DNA of 64,000 nt from Bacteroidota bacterium (lineage in GTDB: Bacteria; Bacteroidota; Bacteroidia; B-17B0; Aurantibacillaceae). The DNA is taken from positions 1 to 64,000 of the forward strand of contig JACDED010000002.1 in the NCBI GenBank assembly GCA_013816615.1, written 5' to 3'. Position 1 is the stretch's first letter. Every line of letters begins with the position of its first letter. Below, one piece after another: positions 45,761 to 55,457 of this stretch. A program made the position numbers and the translations under genes. The notes beneath the pieces are model-generated. The model had not been told where the DNA came from and made no database searches. It saw only the letters and a program-made list of their open reading frames with translations.

Positions 45761-46480
45761 TTATTTATAGATCTCCATTAAAAATCTACCCGTTTCGTAT
45801 TTTAATTCGTGAAATGTATTTGATTTGATCTTTAATGCTATTGCACCTGCAACACTTATAACCAATGGCGTAAACACATAAACAGAATTAGGCCCTTTTG
45901 GAATTATAAAAAAACGCGACTTTGAATCTTTCTTAAAAAAGATCTTTTTGGGAGCAAGGCCGGAGCTCTTAAGTGTGATTATATTTTTCTCATTCATAAC
46001 AATTGGAATTGAGAAATACCTTGATGGTGTAAAATATGTTTTCTTTTTATTTAAATAAAAGTAGGCACTATCCTTTGCAAATTTTGTTTGGTTAAACACA
46101 AAAGCGCCGTTAATAATTCGTTTTGTTTTATTTGTTTTTAAAACGTTTTCTCCGGCAAAAAATAGCTTTACAATAAGGTTTGCGTTTGTTTCTGTTTCAA
46201 AATATTTTGTTACGTAATACGCGTTTGCCCCTAATTCTTTTGCCTTAATTTTTACAAGATCGAGCCATTGCATCATACTAAGCTCATTATCATAAACACC
46301 ATATAAGCGCAAAACAGCAATGTATTTTAAGCGCGTGGTGTCTTTCAGGTCTTCAATATAATTTAAGCTGCTTACAACGTAATCATGCTTAAATCCTGAA
46401 GGATCAATAATTTCCGTCTTTTGTGATTGAGCAGAAAAGTTTTTAAAAAGTAAGATGAATAAAAACGCTTTTAAGCGCAT
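45761..46480 (-). CDS. Exported protein of unknown function
   Basis: 239 residues with a signal peptide (NFSAQ-SQKTE). The middle has a segment with IEDLKDTTRLKYIAVLRLYGVYDNELSMMQWLDLVKIKAKELGANAYYV, which resembles the periplasmic 'peptide of lipoprotein localisation' type only weakly. A hydrophobic region occurs near the end (YVFTPLVISVAGAIALKI). The start lies 3 bases after the purH stop. I do not recognise a family. Confidence 0.62.
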   Translation of the reverse strand: MRLKAFLFILLFKNFSAQSQKTEIIDPSGFKHDYVVSSLNYIEDLKDTTRLKYIAVLRLYGVYDNELSMMQWLDLVKIKAKELGANAYYVTKYFETETNANLIVKLFFAGENVLKTNKTKRIINGAFVFNQTKFAKDSAYFYLNKKKTYFTPSRYFSIPIVMNEKNIITLKSSGLAPKKIFFKKDSKSRFFIIPKGPNSVYVFTPLVISVAGAIALKIKSNTFHELKYETGRFLMEIYK

Positions 46481-46483
46481 ATT

Positions 46484-48010
46484 TTAGTGTTTAAAATGTC
46501 TTACCCCGGTGTTAACCATACTCACGCCATTGGCATTGCAGTAATCGATACTTTCTTTATCTTTAATTGAACCTCCCGGTTGTATCACGGCAGTAATCCC
46601 AACTTTATGGGCGATCTCCACACAATCAGGAAAAGGGAAAAAAGCATCGCTTGCCATTACAGCACCTTTAAGATCAAAACCAAAATTGTTTGCTTTTACA
46701 ATTGCTTGTTGCAATGCATCTACACGCGATGTTTGCCCTGTGCCGCTTGCAAGCAACTGTCCGTTTTTTGCAAATACAATGGTGTTTGATTTTGTATGTT
46801 TCACTAATTTGTTAGCGAATAAAAGATCTTTAATTTCTGCTGCAGTTGGTGCTTTTGTTGTTACAACCTTAAGATCTGCTTCTGTTTCTGTTTTTAGATC
46901 TTTATCTTGTTCAATTACACCATTTAATAAATTGCGGAAAGAGTTTTTTCCAAGCGCTACTTTATTTTGAATTAAAATAATACGGTTTGGTTTTGATTTT
47001 AATAGCGCCAAAGCATCATCGTTATAAGAGGGTGCAATAACAACTTCACAAAATAATTTATTTACTTCGGTTGCTGTTGCCATATCAATGGCGCGGTTAG
47101 CAATTAAGATCCCACCAAAAGCAGACACCGGGTCTCCCGCCAATGCATCTTTGTAAGCTTCGCTAATTGTATTTCTTGAAGCAACGCCACAAGCATTATT
47201 ATGTTTTAAAATGGCGAAGGTTGGTTCTTCAAAATCGGCTATTAAATTTACTGCTGCATCAACATCTAAAAGATTATTATATGAGAGTTCTTTGCCGTTC
47301 AGTTTAGTAAATATTGCATCCAGGTCGCCATAAAAAACTCCCTTTTGGTGCGGGTTTTCGCCGTAACGTAAGGTTTGGCCTTTTTGTAGGCTTTGTTTGA
47401 ATTGTGTAATCTCTTCTGATTGATTAAAATAGTTAAAGATGGCAGAATCGTAATGCGAAGATGTTGCAAATGCTTTTGCAGCGAATTTTTTTCTGTCTGC
47501 AAGATCAGAGCTTCCGCCTTTTGTTTCTAATAAATTTAATAATTCAGAATAATCATTTCTTGAAGAAACAATTATAACATCGTTAAAATTTTTAGCTGCT
47601 GCCCGAATTAACGAAATGCCACCAATATCAATTTTTTCAATAGTATCTTCTTCTGAAGCTTTTGCGGCAACGGTTTCCTCAAAAGGGTACAGATCAACAA
47701 TTACAAGGTCAATATCTGGAATGTTGTGTTGTGCTTTTTCTTTTTGATCCGATGCGTTATCTCTTCTGTTTAAGATGCCGCCAAAAATAGCAGGGTGCAG
47801 GGTTTTTACACGGCCACCAAAAATTTCCGGGTATGTTGTAACAGAATCAACCGCTGTAACAGGAATGTTTAATTTTTCTATGAATGAAAGCGTACCGCCG
47901 GTGCTATATAACTTTACATTAAGGCTGTGTAATTTTTTGATGATCGGCTCTAAATTGTCCTTATAATAAACCGATACTAAGGCACTTTTAATAGTTTTTG
48001 AATTGCTCAT
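46484..48010 (-). CDS. purH: Bifunctional AICAR transformylase / IMP cyclohydrolase
   Basis: 508 residues catalysing the last two steps of IMP synthesis. Residues 1-190 form the MGS-like cyclohydrolase domain (SALVSVYYKDNLEPIIKKL, STGGTLSFIE, GGRVKTLHPAIFGGIL, VDLYPFE, IDIGGISLIRAAAKN). The transformylase domain follows: LRYGENPHQKGVFYG, NNLLDVDAAVNLIADF, AILKHNNACGVA, SAFGGILIANR, and the C-terminal ASDAFFPFPDCVEIAHKVGITAVIQPGGSIKD. All catalytic segments are present. Confidence 0.98.
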   Translation of the reverse strand: MSNSKTIKSALVSVYYKDNLEPIIKKLHSLNVKLYSTGGTLSFIEKLNIPVTAVDSVTTYPEIFGGRVKTLHPAIFGGILNRRDNASDQKEKAQHNIPDIDLVIVDLYPFEETVAAKASEEDTIEKIDIGGISLIRAAAKNFNDVIIVSSRNDYSELLNLLETKGGSSDLADRKKFAAKAFATSSHYDSAIFNYFNQSEEITQFKQSLQKGQTLRYGENPHQKGVFYGDLDAIFTKLNGKELSYNNLLDVDAAVNLIADFEEPTFAILKHNNACGVASRNTISEAYKDALAGDPVSAFGGILIANRAIDMATATEVNKLFCEVVIAPSYNDDALALLKSKPNRIILIQNKVALGKNSFRNLLNGVIEQDKDLKTETEADLKVVTTKAPTAAEIKDLLFANKLVKHTKSNTIVFAKNGQLLASGTGQTSRVDALQQAIVKANNFGFDLKGAVMASDAFFPFPDCVEIAHKVGITAVIQPGGSIKDKESIDYCNANGVSMVNTGVRHFKH

Positions 48011-48081
48011 TTTTTAAAAATAAAGAGCAAAGATAAGTTAAGAATTGAAAAAGAAAACGATTGTTTAAAAAGGTTGAAAGC

Positions 48082-48468
48082 TTATTTGGCCTTTGCCTTT
48101 TCTTTAAGCCAATCTATTGCTTTATCACGATCATCAAAAAAACGGGTGGGTACAATAGGGTTATTTACTTTTAAAAACAGGTTGCCAATAATTTTTTCGT
48201 GAAGTCGATTGCTGCATAAGGCCACGGCGGCTACATGTTTTGAATATTCCTCTGAAGCGCCCGCTCTTCTTGCATCTGCCGAAACATCAAAGTTCTCTTC
48301 CACTTCAAACAACACATAAAATTTTTTGCCGGGCATATAGCCTGTTGATTGTTCACGCGACTCCCAAATATCTTTATCTAACAGCTTAACGTTTTTTTTA
48401 ACTTTAAACTCTATTAAAAGATCATCATGAACATGCATCACGTAAGCATCCGTTTCAAATGTTTTCAT
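48082..48468 (-). CDS. Small STAS/SpoIIAA-like protein, paralogue of 36274-36696
   Basis: 128 residues. Same order of motifs as the earlier gene: HDDLLIEFKVKKNVKLLDKDIWES, FYVLFEVEENFDVSADARRAGASEEYSKHVAAVAL, HEKIIGNLFLKVN, and a DKAIDWLKEK end. No signal peptide. Function unknown. Confidence 0.6.
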   Translation of the reverse strand: MKTFETDAYVMHVHDDLLIEFKVKKNVKLLDKDIWESREQSTGYMPGKKFYVLFEVEENFDVSADARRAGASEEYSKHVAAVALCSNRLHEKIIGNLFLKVNNPIVPTRFFDDRDKAIDWLKEKAKAK

Positions 48469-48525
48469 TTGTGTAAATATATAGATTTAAGCTCTAAATT
48501 TCGAAAGAAATAAGTTATTCTGCTT

Positions 48526-50025
48526 TTAAAACGAGTAACCAAACTGCATGGATACCATAAACGAATTTATAGTAGGGTTTCTGGTGAGAACCTTATTGGT
48601 TTTTAATTGTACAGAGATATCATTCACAACATAATTATCATAATAATGACCAAGCGCCAGGTTCATAAGAAAGCTAAAGCCTTTTTTGGCGCGTAACACA
48701 AAGCCTCCGTTTGCATAAGCGTAGTATTTATTCAAAACAAATCTTTCTCTGCCATAACCTCCATCAAATTGTGCTGCCCTCAATAAAGGACCAATAAAAA
48801 TAAAAGAACGTTGCTGCGGTTGTGAAAAATTATAATTCATTCCTAAACTAAAATCCATGAATTTTTTATCTAAATGATAGTTTCTGTTATTCTCCATTAA
48901 AATACCATTGCTAAAACCAGATGATAAGTCGTTTAAGGGAATAGATGCAGAACCCACAAGGCTTAAAGCTTGTCTATAGAATATCCTGAAATATGTAAAT
49001 CCTATTGCTCCGTCGCCTAATTCGATTGGGTTATAAAAAACAATATTCTTTCTTTTATAGTTTGATGAGTCGCGCTTATACATCAACTCTTTATACCAGC
49101 CTTTTGGTGGTTGTTTAATTACATATGAAAAACCAAAATTTAAATAAGGTACAAACGACAGACCTTCTTTCATATAACTGGTTTGCAATTTTGGTATATT
49201 ATTTGGATCTGTAATAAGAGGTTGTGGTATACTTTGCCCTTGTTGATACTTATTCTGCCATGAATGATATTCGTTCTTTGTTTCGCAGCGGTATATTCCG
49301 GGAATAATAAAAAATTCATAACCCGACACATGACGTTTGAACTGAAAATTAAATTTTAAGAACGCGCCAACTCCTTTTTTTGTTTGGGTAATATTATAAG
49401 TGCCTACATCCGGTGTATATCTATACTCTGAAATGAAAGCGGCGTCTGTGATAATTTGTTGCCTGTAAGCAATTGCAGCTCCAACCGAGATCCTGCGACT
49501 TTTATAATAAAAGTGCCGTGAAACTCCTGCTCTTATTTCTGCGCCCTCAGCAAATTTATAATGAGCTGTTTTCCAATCTTGATAAAACATTTTATCCCCG
49601 GTTGAATGGAATTTGTAGAACGCATCAATATCAACAGAGTGTTTTTTGTTTAGCATTCTTTCGTAGCCAATGCTTATTTTATTCAAAAAAAGATCGGTAA
49701 AATAAATCCTGTAAGAATTTCTAATTAAAGGCAAACTGTTATAGTCAATTGGCTTTTTTGTTTCTTCCTGTATTATCTCTTTTGTTTTTACGGCAACTTC
49801 ATACGATTCGATGGTTCCGTCTTTATATTTTATCTTTAAGATGCTATCTCTTGAAACATCATAGATCTTATTGGGATCAGAAAACAGGTTATACTTAACG
49901 GTCTCCGGGTTTACTTCTATAATACTTGAACTAGCGGCCCACTTGTTCCTGAAATAAATAGTGTCCTGCGCGAGGTGCTGCGCATAAAAAAATAAAGTAC
50001 TTGTTATTATAAGAATTTGTCTCAT
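48526..50025 (-). CDS. Exported outer-membrane beta-barrel-like protein
   Basis: 499 residues, signal peptide (AQHLAQ-DTIY), an N-terminal domain of about 80 residues similar to a small Bacteroidota domain (VNPETVKYNLFSDPNKIYDVSRDSILKIKYKDGT), then amphipathic strands with alternating aromatic residues (SIGYERMLNKKHSVDIDAFYKF, FLKFNFQFKRHVSGYEFFI, FVPYLNFGFSYVI). It ends FMVSMQFGYSF with a terminal Phe as in outer-membrane barrels. Likely a porin-like or channel protein; ligand unknown. Confidence 0.72.
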   Translation of the reverse strand: MRQILIITSTLFFYAQHLAQDTIYFRNKWAASSSIIEVNPETVKYNLFSDPNKIYDVSRDSILKIKYKDGTIESYEVAVKTKEIIQEETKKPIDYNSLPLIRNSYRIYFTDLFLNKISIGYERMLNKKHSVDIDAFYKFHSTGDKMFYQDWKTAHYKFAEGAEIRAGVSRHFYYKSRRISVGAAIAYRQQIITDAAFISEYRYTPDVGTYNITQTKKGVGAFLKFNFQFKRHVSGYEFFIIPGIYRCETKNEYHSWQNKYQQGQSIPQPLITDPNNIPKLQTSYMKEGLSFVPYLNFGFSYVIKQPPKGWYKELMYKRDSSNYKRKNIVFYNPIELGDGAIGFTYFRIFYRQALSLVGSASIPLNDLSSGFSNGILMENNRNYHLDKKFMDFSLGMNYNFSQPQQRSFIFIGPLLRAAQFDGGYGRERFVLNKYYAYANGGFVLRAKKGFSFLMNLALGHYYDNYVVNDISVQLKTNKVLTRNPTINSFMVSMQFGYSF

Positions 50026-50064
50026 CTCTTAATTAATAAATTAAAGATACAAAAAATTAATGCA

Positions 50065-53000
50065 CTAATAACTCAAGTTCGGCCCTAACCAACGCTCCGC
50101 AAAATCAACACTTATACCCTTGCGCCTGGCATAATCCTCCACCTGTTCTTTATTTATTTTACCTATACCAAAGTAATGCGATTGCGGATGCGAAAAATAC
50201 AAGCCGCTTACTGCAGCCGTTGGCACCATAGCCAAACTCTCTGTTAAAATAATGCCGGTGTTCTTTTCTACGTCCAGTAAATTCCAAATGGTTAATTTTT
50301 CGGTATGGTCTGGTTGCGCCGGATAGCCTGGTGCCGGACGAATACCCGCGTATTCTTCTTTAATAAGATCTTCAGTGCTTAATGTTTCATTTTTTGCATA
50401 GCCCCAAAATTCCTTGCGTACTTTTTTATGCATTAATTCGGCAAAAGCTTCCGCCAAACGATCGGCTAAAGCTTTAACCATTATAGCGCTATAATCATCA
50501 TGATCTGCTTCAAAACGCTTTACATGTTCATCAATACCAATACCTGTTGTTAAAGCAAAAGATGCAATATAATCCTGCGGTGTAGCAACACCGTTTTTTG
50601 GTTTTACGAAATCTGCAAGCGCAATGTTGTATTGGCCGGCAGGTTTTTTAGTTTGCTGACGAATAGAATGGAAGGTTGCTTTTTTATTTCCTTTTTCATC
50701 ATACACTTCTGTATCATCATCATTTATAGTACTTGCAGGATAGATACCAATTACAGCATTTGCCTGCAACCATTTTTCATCAATTATCTTTTTTAACATA
50801 CCTTGTGCATCGTTAAATAATTTTGTTGCTTCTACTCCGCGTTCCGGATCTTTTAAAATTTTTGGATACGAACCTTTCATTTCCCAACTATGGAAGAAGG
50901 GCGTCCAATCAATATAATCAGAGATTTCTTTAAGGTCGTAATTGGTAAATGTTTTATTGCCAATAAAAGCCGGCTTAATAATTTCTGACTTGCTCCAGTC
51001 TATGGGAAATTTATTTTCGCGCGCTTCTTTTAAAGAAATAAATTTATTTTGTCCTTGCGCGTTTTTATTTTGTTCGCGTACACGGTCGTAATCTTTTGTT
51101 ACCTCAACCATAAATGCATCGCGTAATTCGTTTGAAATTAAACTACTGGCAACAGGCACCGATTTACTCGCGTCATTTACGTGTACTACCGGGCCAGAAT
51201 AATTTTGAGCGATCTTAACCGCAGTATGTACTTTAGAAGTTGTTGCGCCCCCAATTAATAAAGGTGTTTTAAATCCTAACCTTTCCATCTCTTTTGCAAC
51301 GTGTACCATTTCATCAAGAGATGGTGTGATCAATCCGCTTAAGCCGATAACATCTACATTTTGTTTTTTAGCTTCTTCTAAAATTTTATCGCAGCTAACC
51401 ATTACGCCAAGATCAATGATCTCGTAATTGTTACAGGCCAACACAACACCCACAATATTTTTTCCAATATCGTGTACGTCGCCTTTTACAGTCGCCATTA
51501 AAATTTTTCCAGCATTAGTTCTTCCATCACCAACAATGCCGGCTTTTTTATTTGCCTCTTTTTCAGCTTGTAAATACGGTTCTAAATACGCAACGGCTTT
51601 TTTCATAACGCGCGCGCTTTTTACAACCTGCGGTAAAAACATTTTTCCACTTCCGAAAAGATCGCCTACTACATTCATGCCATCCATTAACGGACCTTCA
51701 ATTACGTGTAAAGGTCTTCCTAATTTTAAACGCGCTTCTTCTGTATCAGCATCAATATGCTCAACCAAACCTTTTACTAAAGCATAGCTTAAACGCTCTT
51801 CAACAGTGCCCTTACGCCAGGCTTCATCTTTCTCGGTTTTCTCTTTTGTAATTCCTTTTAAAGATTCTGCATGATCAACCAAACGTTCGGTAGCATCATC
51901 CCTTCTATTTAATAAAACGTCTTCAACTAATTCTAAAAGTTTTTTATCAATGTCATCGTAAATTACCAATTGCGCTGGATTTACAATTCCCATATCCATA
52001 CCTTCTTTTATGGCATGATACAAAAACGCAGAATGAATTGCTTCACGTACGTGATCATTCCCTCTAAACGAAAACGAAACGTTACTTACACCGCCGCTTA
52101 CTTTTGCGTGTGGTAAATTTTCTTTTATCCAACGTGTTGAATTAAAAAAATCTAAGGCGTTTAAACGGTGCTCTTCCATACCGGTAGCTACCGGAAAAAT
52201 ATTGGGATCAAAAATAATATCCTGCGGTGGAAAGTTTACTTTATTAACCAATACATCATACGCACGTTTACAAATTTCTTTTCTACGCTCTAATGTATCT
52301 GCTTGCCCTACCTCATCAAAAGCCATTACAATAACAGCTGCGCCGTATTGTTTTACTTTATGTGCTTGCTCTATAAATTTTTCTTCACCTTCTTTTAAGG
52401 AAATAGAGTTAACAATTGCTTTTCCTTGCACACATTTTAATCCTGCTTCTATTACACTCCATTTAGAAGAATCGATCATGATCGGCACACGCGAAATATC
52501 GGGCTCAGATGCAATTAAATTTAAGAAGGTTATCATTGCCTGTTCGCTGTCTAACATCCCTTCATCCATATTCACATCAATAACCTGTGCACCGCCATCT
52601 ACCTGGTCTTTGGCAATAGATAATGCTTCTTCGTAATTACCTTCTTTAATTAAACGCAGAAATTTTTTTGAGCCGGTAACATTTGTTCTTTCACCAACAT
52701 TTAAAAAATTACTTTCAGGAGTTAGGGTATACGGCTCTAATCCGCTTAAATGCATTAAAGTATCTGCCTTTGGTTTTTTACGGGGCGTTGCTTGTTTTGC
52801 CAGTTCGGCAATGCGTTTAATGTGTGATGGTGTTGTGCCACAACAGCCGCCAACAATATTTATAAAGCCTGCTTTTAAAAAGTCTTCGATCTGGTGGCCC
52901 ATTTCGTGAGCATCCTGGTCATATTCACCAAACTGGTTTGGTAAACCTGCGTTAGGATATGCACTTACATAGAATGGTGCTTTTTGAGAAAGCTCTTCTA

Positions 53001-53769
53001 AATACGGACGCATATCTTTTGCGCCCAAAGCACAATTTAAGCCGACGCTTAACAGCTTGACGTGCGAAACTGAATTTAAAAATGCTTCTGTTGTTTGGCC
53101 AGATAAAGTACGGCCACTGGCATCGGTAATTGTACCTGAAACCATTACCGGCATTACGCGGTCAATGCTTTCGCAATAATTTTGAATAGCGAACAATGCC
53201 GCTTTAGCATTTAGAGTATCAAAAATAGTTTCAACTAATAACACATCGGCGCCGCCTTCAATTAATCCTTTTACCTGTTCGGTATAAGCGGTTACTAATT
53301 CATCAAAGGTAATAGCGCGAAAACCAGGATCGTTTACATTAGGTGATAAGGATAAAGTACGGTTGGTTGGCCCCAATGCACCCGCAACAAACTTAGGCAC
53401 ATTAGCAAATTCAGGAAACTCTTTTTTAAATTCTGCAATAGCTTCTTTTGCCACTTTAGCAGATTCGAAATTTAATTCGTAAGCCAGTTCCTGCATTTCG
53501 TAATCGGCCATGGCAATTGTAGTAGCACTAAACGTATTTGTTTCAATAATATCTGCGCCCGCTTTTAAATATTCTTTATGAATGGTTTTAATGATTTGCG
53601 GTTGCGTAATAGAAAGCAAGTCATTGTTGCCTTGCAGATCTTTATGCCAATCTGCAAAACGTTTACCGCGAAAATCTTTTTCCTCCAGTTTATAATGTTG
53701 GATCATGCTTCCCATGGCGCCATCAATTACTAAAATACGTTTCTCAAGTTCTTGTTCAATTGTATTCAT
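50065..53769 (-). CDS. metH: Cobalamin-dependent methionine synthase
   Basis: Full-length 1234-residue enzyme transferring methyl from methyl-THF via cobalamin to homocysteine. Order: homocysteine domain (residues 1-330, [15 protein letters not shown] and the zinc segment [11 protein letters not shown]), pterin domain ([31 protein letters not shown]), cobalamin domain (cap near [21 protein letters not shown], and [19 protein letters not shown] with the DxHxxG ligand His), and the C-terminal reactivation domain ([16 protein letters not shown] and [16 protein letters not shown]). It is controlled by a SAM-I riboswitch upstream. Confidence 0.98.
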   Translation of the reverse strand: MNTIEQELEKRILVIDGAMGSMIQHYKLEEKDFRGKRFADWHKDLQGNNDLLSITQPQIIKTIHKEYLKAGADIIETNTFSATTIAMADYEMQELAYELNFESAKVAKEAIAEFKKEFPEFANVPKFVAGALGPTNRTLSLSPNVNDPGFRAITFDELVTAYTEQVKGLIEGGADVLLVETIFDTLNAKAALFAIQNYCESIDRVMPVMVSGTITDASGRTLSGQTTEAFLNSVSHVKLLSVGLNCALGAKDMRPYLEELSQKAPFYVSAYPNAGLPNQFGEYDQDAHEMGHQIEDFLKAGFINIVGGCCGTTPSHIKRIAELAKQATPRKKPKADTLMHLSGLEPYTLTPESNFLNVGERTNVTGSKKFLRLIKEGNYEEALSIAKDQVDGGAQVIDVNMDEGMLDSEQAMITFLNLIASEPDISRVPIMIDSSKWSVIEAGLKCVQGKAIVNSISLKEGEEKFIEQAHKVKQYGAAVIVMAFDEVGQADTLERRKEICKRAYDVLVNKVNFPPQDIIFDPNIFPVATGMEEHRLNALDFFNSTRWIKENLPHAKVSGGVSNVSFSFRGNDHVREAIHSAFLYHAIKEGMDMGIVNPAQLVIYDDIDKKLLELVEDVLLNRRDDATERLVDHAESLKGITKEKTEKDEAWRKGTVEERLSYALVKGLVEHIDADTEEARLKLGRPLHVIEGPLMDGMNVVGDLFGSGKMFLPQVVKSARVMKKAVAYLEPYLQAEKEANKKAGIVGDGRTNAGKILMATVKGDVHDIGKNIVGVVLACNNYEIIDLGVMVSCDKILEEAKKQNVDVIGLSGLITPSLDEMVHVAKEMERLGFKTPLLIGGATTSKVHTAVKIAQNYSGPVVHVNDASKSVPVASSLISNELRDAFMVEVTKDYDRVREQNKNAQGQNKFISLKEARENKFPIDWSKSEIIKPAFIGNKTFTNYDLKEISDYIDWTPFFHSWEMKGSYPKILKDPERGVEATKLFNDAQGMLKKIIDEKWLQANAVIGIYPASTINDDDTEVYDEKGNKKATFHSIRQQTKKPAGQYNIALADFVKPKNGVATPQDYIASFALTTGIGIDEHVKRFEADHDDYSAIMVKALADRLAEAFAELMHKKVRKEFWGYAKNETLSTEDLIKEEYAGIRPAPGYPAQPDHTEKLTIWNLLDVEKNTGIILTESLAMVPTAAVSGLYFSHPQSHYFGIGKINKEQVEDYARRKGISVDFAERWLGPNLSY

Positions 53770-53788
53770 ATACTTTTTTAAAATAAAA

Positions 53789-53818
53789 AATCCCTTCGGA
53801 CTTGCGTCGGAAGGGATT
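53789..53818 (-). terminator. Terminator in the metH leader
   Basis: On the minus strand AATCCCTTC ... GAAGGGATT with a 12-base loop, followed by TTTTTATTTT. It lies between the riboswitch aptamer and the metH start and is the probable off-switch expression platform. Confidence 0.85.
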
Positions 53819-53860
53819 AGTTTTTATATTGTTTTATAAAATGTTTAACTAATTACTCCG

Positions 53861-54029
53861 ACTTATTTTTCTCGTTAAACGAGACGAATTCCCACCTTCT
53901 TTTAGTGTTCCTGGTTGAAGTTTCTTGTTTGAGGTTTTAGAACCAGAAGCGCGAAACAAAAAAACAAGAAACTCTTATAAGGGTTGGTAAAGCTTCATTG
54001 GGCGTATCCCTCTGCTTTTCTTAATAAGT
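53861..54029 (-). ncRNA. SAM-I (S-box) riboswitch controlling metH
   Basis: On the minus strand: ACTTATTAAGAAAAGCAGAGGGATACGCCCAATGAAGCTTTACCAACC, then a long P3 arm, then AAGGTGGGAATTCGTCTCGTTTAACGAGAAAAATAAGT. The 5' ACTTATT pairs with the 3' AATAAGT as P1. GAGGGA with GCCCAATGAAGC and AACC form the kink-turn and P2/P3 junction, AAGGTG with AATTC is the joining region, and TCTCG/CGAGA form P4. All conserved pieces of the class are in order. High SAM should terminate metH transcription. The P3 arm is unusually long and carries a dispersed repeat (53907-53976). Confidence 0.92.
53907..53976 (-). repeat. Dispersed repeat forming the P3 arm of the SAM-I riboswitch
   Basis: Contains GTTCCTGGTTGAAGTTTCTTG, GAACCAGAAGC and AAACAAGAAACTC, words also found in the copies at 16825-16878 and 20765-20822. 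The two halves are complementary, so it lengthens P3 rather than breaking it. Confidence 0.5.
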
Positions 54030-54080
54030 GTTTTAAAGAACTGGCCTCAAAGATAATACAATTTATATAACTTTACAAGT

Positions 54081-54509
54081 ATGAAAAAAATGGCCGTTGT
54101 AGCTTTTATGCTTTGTTGCCTTTGTTCTTTTGCTCAAAAAGACGTTAAAGGAGATCTTAAAACTGTATCTAATATTATGTCGGCACAATCGCTGGCCTGG
54201 AATAATGGCGATCTTCGTGGCTTTATGAGTTTTTACTGGAATAGCGATAGCCTTAAATTTATTGGCAGTAAGGGCATAACTTACGGCTGGCAAAAAACGC
54301 TGGATAATTATATAAAAGGCTATCCTGATAAAGCCGCGATGGGTATTTTAAAATTTACAATTTTATCTTCAGAACAATTATCTAAAACAAGCATTTATAT
54401 AATTGGCAAATGGGAGCTGGATAAAGAAAAACCGGTTGGCGGGCATTTTACGTTGCTTTGGAAAAAGATAGATAACAAATGGGTTATTATAGCTGATCAT
54501 ACCAGTTAA
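54081..54509 (+). CDS. Exported SnoaL/NTF2-like protein
   Basis: 142 residues: signal peptide (CSFAQ-KDVKG) followed by an NTF2-like fold of the DUF4440 type (SAQSLAWNNGDLRGFMSFYWNSDSLKFIGSKGITYGWQKTLDNY, GHFTLLWKKIDNKWVIIADHTS). Family members include ketosteroid isomerase-like enzymes and plain binding proteins; no active-site residues can be assigned. Its stop shares the TAATG with the next start. Confidence 0.85.
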   Translation: MKKMAVVAFMLCCLCSFAQKDVKGDLKTVSNIMSAQSLAWNNGDLRGFMSFYWNSDSLKFIGSKGITYGWQKTLDNYIKGYPDKAAMGILKFTILSSEQLSKTSIYIIGKWELDKEKPVGGHFTLLWKKIDNKWVIIADHTS

Positions 54510-54745
54510 TGTATAACGGCAAAGGTAAGATGGAAAAGGTATTGCCCGGTTTATACAAACATTACAAAGGAAAAATTTACGAAGTAATTGGGGTTGCACA
54601 ACACAGCGAAACGCTTGAAAAATTAGTGGTTTACAAAGCAACGTATCAAAAAGAAGGAGAGAACTTATGGGTGAGGCCTTTAAGTATGTTTACAGAAGAT
54701 GTTGTTGTTGATGGGAAAAGGGTGAAAAGGTTTTCGAAAGTCTAA
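54509..54745 (+). CDS. DUF1653 protein
   Basis: 78 residues, one DUF1653 domain (VLPGLYKHYKGKIYEVIGVAQHSETLEKLVVYKATY, then LWVRPLSMFTEDV). These small proteins are widespread and uncharacterised. The ATG at 54509 overlaps the preceding stop (TAATG); ATG 54530 is an alternative start that still keeps the domain. Translation is likely coupled to the upstream gene. Confidence 0.85.
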   Translation: MYNGKGKMEKVLPGLYKHYKGKIYEVIGVAQHSETLEKLVVYKATYQKEGENLWVRPLSMFTEDVVVDGKRVKRFSKV

Positions 54746-54796
54746 AGATTTATTATCGGACAATATTCTTACGCGAATTTCGTTTACAAAAACAGC

Positions 54797-55450
54797 GTGC
54801 GGCGTTTAATAATTATAGTAACATTCATCGTTTTACTGTTGTCTTCCTTCGGTCAAGACTCAACAAAGTGCTTTGAATTCGGGTCGAGTTTATTAACAGT
54901 AAATTCATTTACCCAAAATACATACTTCGCACAAGATCGGTCACAGTTTGAATTTCTAAATGGTATTTTCTTCAGATATACAAAAAAAAGATTTGCATTT
55001 AGAGCTTCAACGAGTTATTCCGACAATTACTCCGAGTTTAAACCTCCCATCACTTGGATTGATGCAGGCAGCGGTAGTATTCACAATAAAGATTTCAGAA
55101 TTGGGATTGGAGGCCAGTTTTCTTTTATCAAAAAAGGCTGGTTTTATCTATTCAATGATCTATCTTACCGTTATTTATTTTCTACAGGCGAATATTCAGG
55201 TGGAATTACGGGTGATCATAACACATTTAAAAGAAGATCAAATGGCTTTGAATCTCTTACAGGTTTTGGATTTAAAATACATGTATTTAAAAAAATATAT
55301 ATTTCTCCAGAGTTTGGCTATAACATCTCAGTTAAATTTGTAACCGCAAGAACTATTTCGCCGTTTGAAGGTAAGCAAACAAAATACTCTTACTTTGATC
55401 TTTTAGCTAATTCAATTCTAAAACTTCACCTTACCTTTAAAATAAACTAG
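54797..55450 (+). CDS. Exported outer-membrane beta-barrel protein, small
   Basis: 217 residues from GTG 54797. Signal peptide (SSFGQ-DSTK). The rest consists of alternating aromatic/hydrophobic strands (FEFLNGIFFRYTKKRFAFRASTSYS, FRIGIGGQFSFIKKGWFYLFNDLSYRYLF, SLTGFGFKIHVFKKIYISPEFGYNIS) ending LKLHLTFKIN, consistent with an 8- to 10-strand barrel. No partner suggested. Start choice rests on the signal peptide. Confidence 0.72.
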   Translation: MRRLIIIVTFIVLLLSSFGQDSTKCFEFGSSLLTVNSFTQNTYFAQDRSQFEFLNGIFFRYTKKRFAFRASTSYSDNYSEFKPPITWIDAGSGSIHNKDFRIGIGGQFSFIKKGWFYLFNDLSYRYLFSTGEYSGGITGDHNTFKRRSNGFESLTGFGFKIHVFKKIYISPEFGYNISVKFVTARTISPFEGKQTKYSYFDLLANSILKLHLTFKIN

Positions 55451-55457
55451 ATCTTGT

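Noticed and set aside
53770-54080. Cobalamin riboswitch upstream of metH
   Set aside because: No B12-box; the conserved pieces are those of SAM-I.
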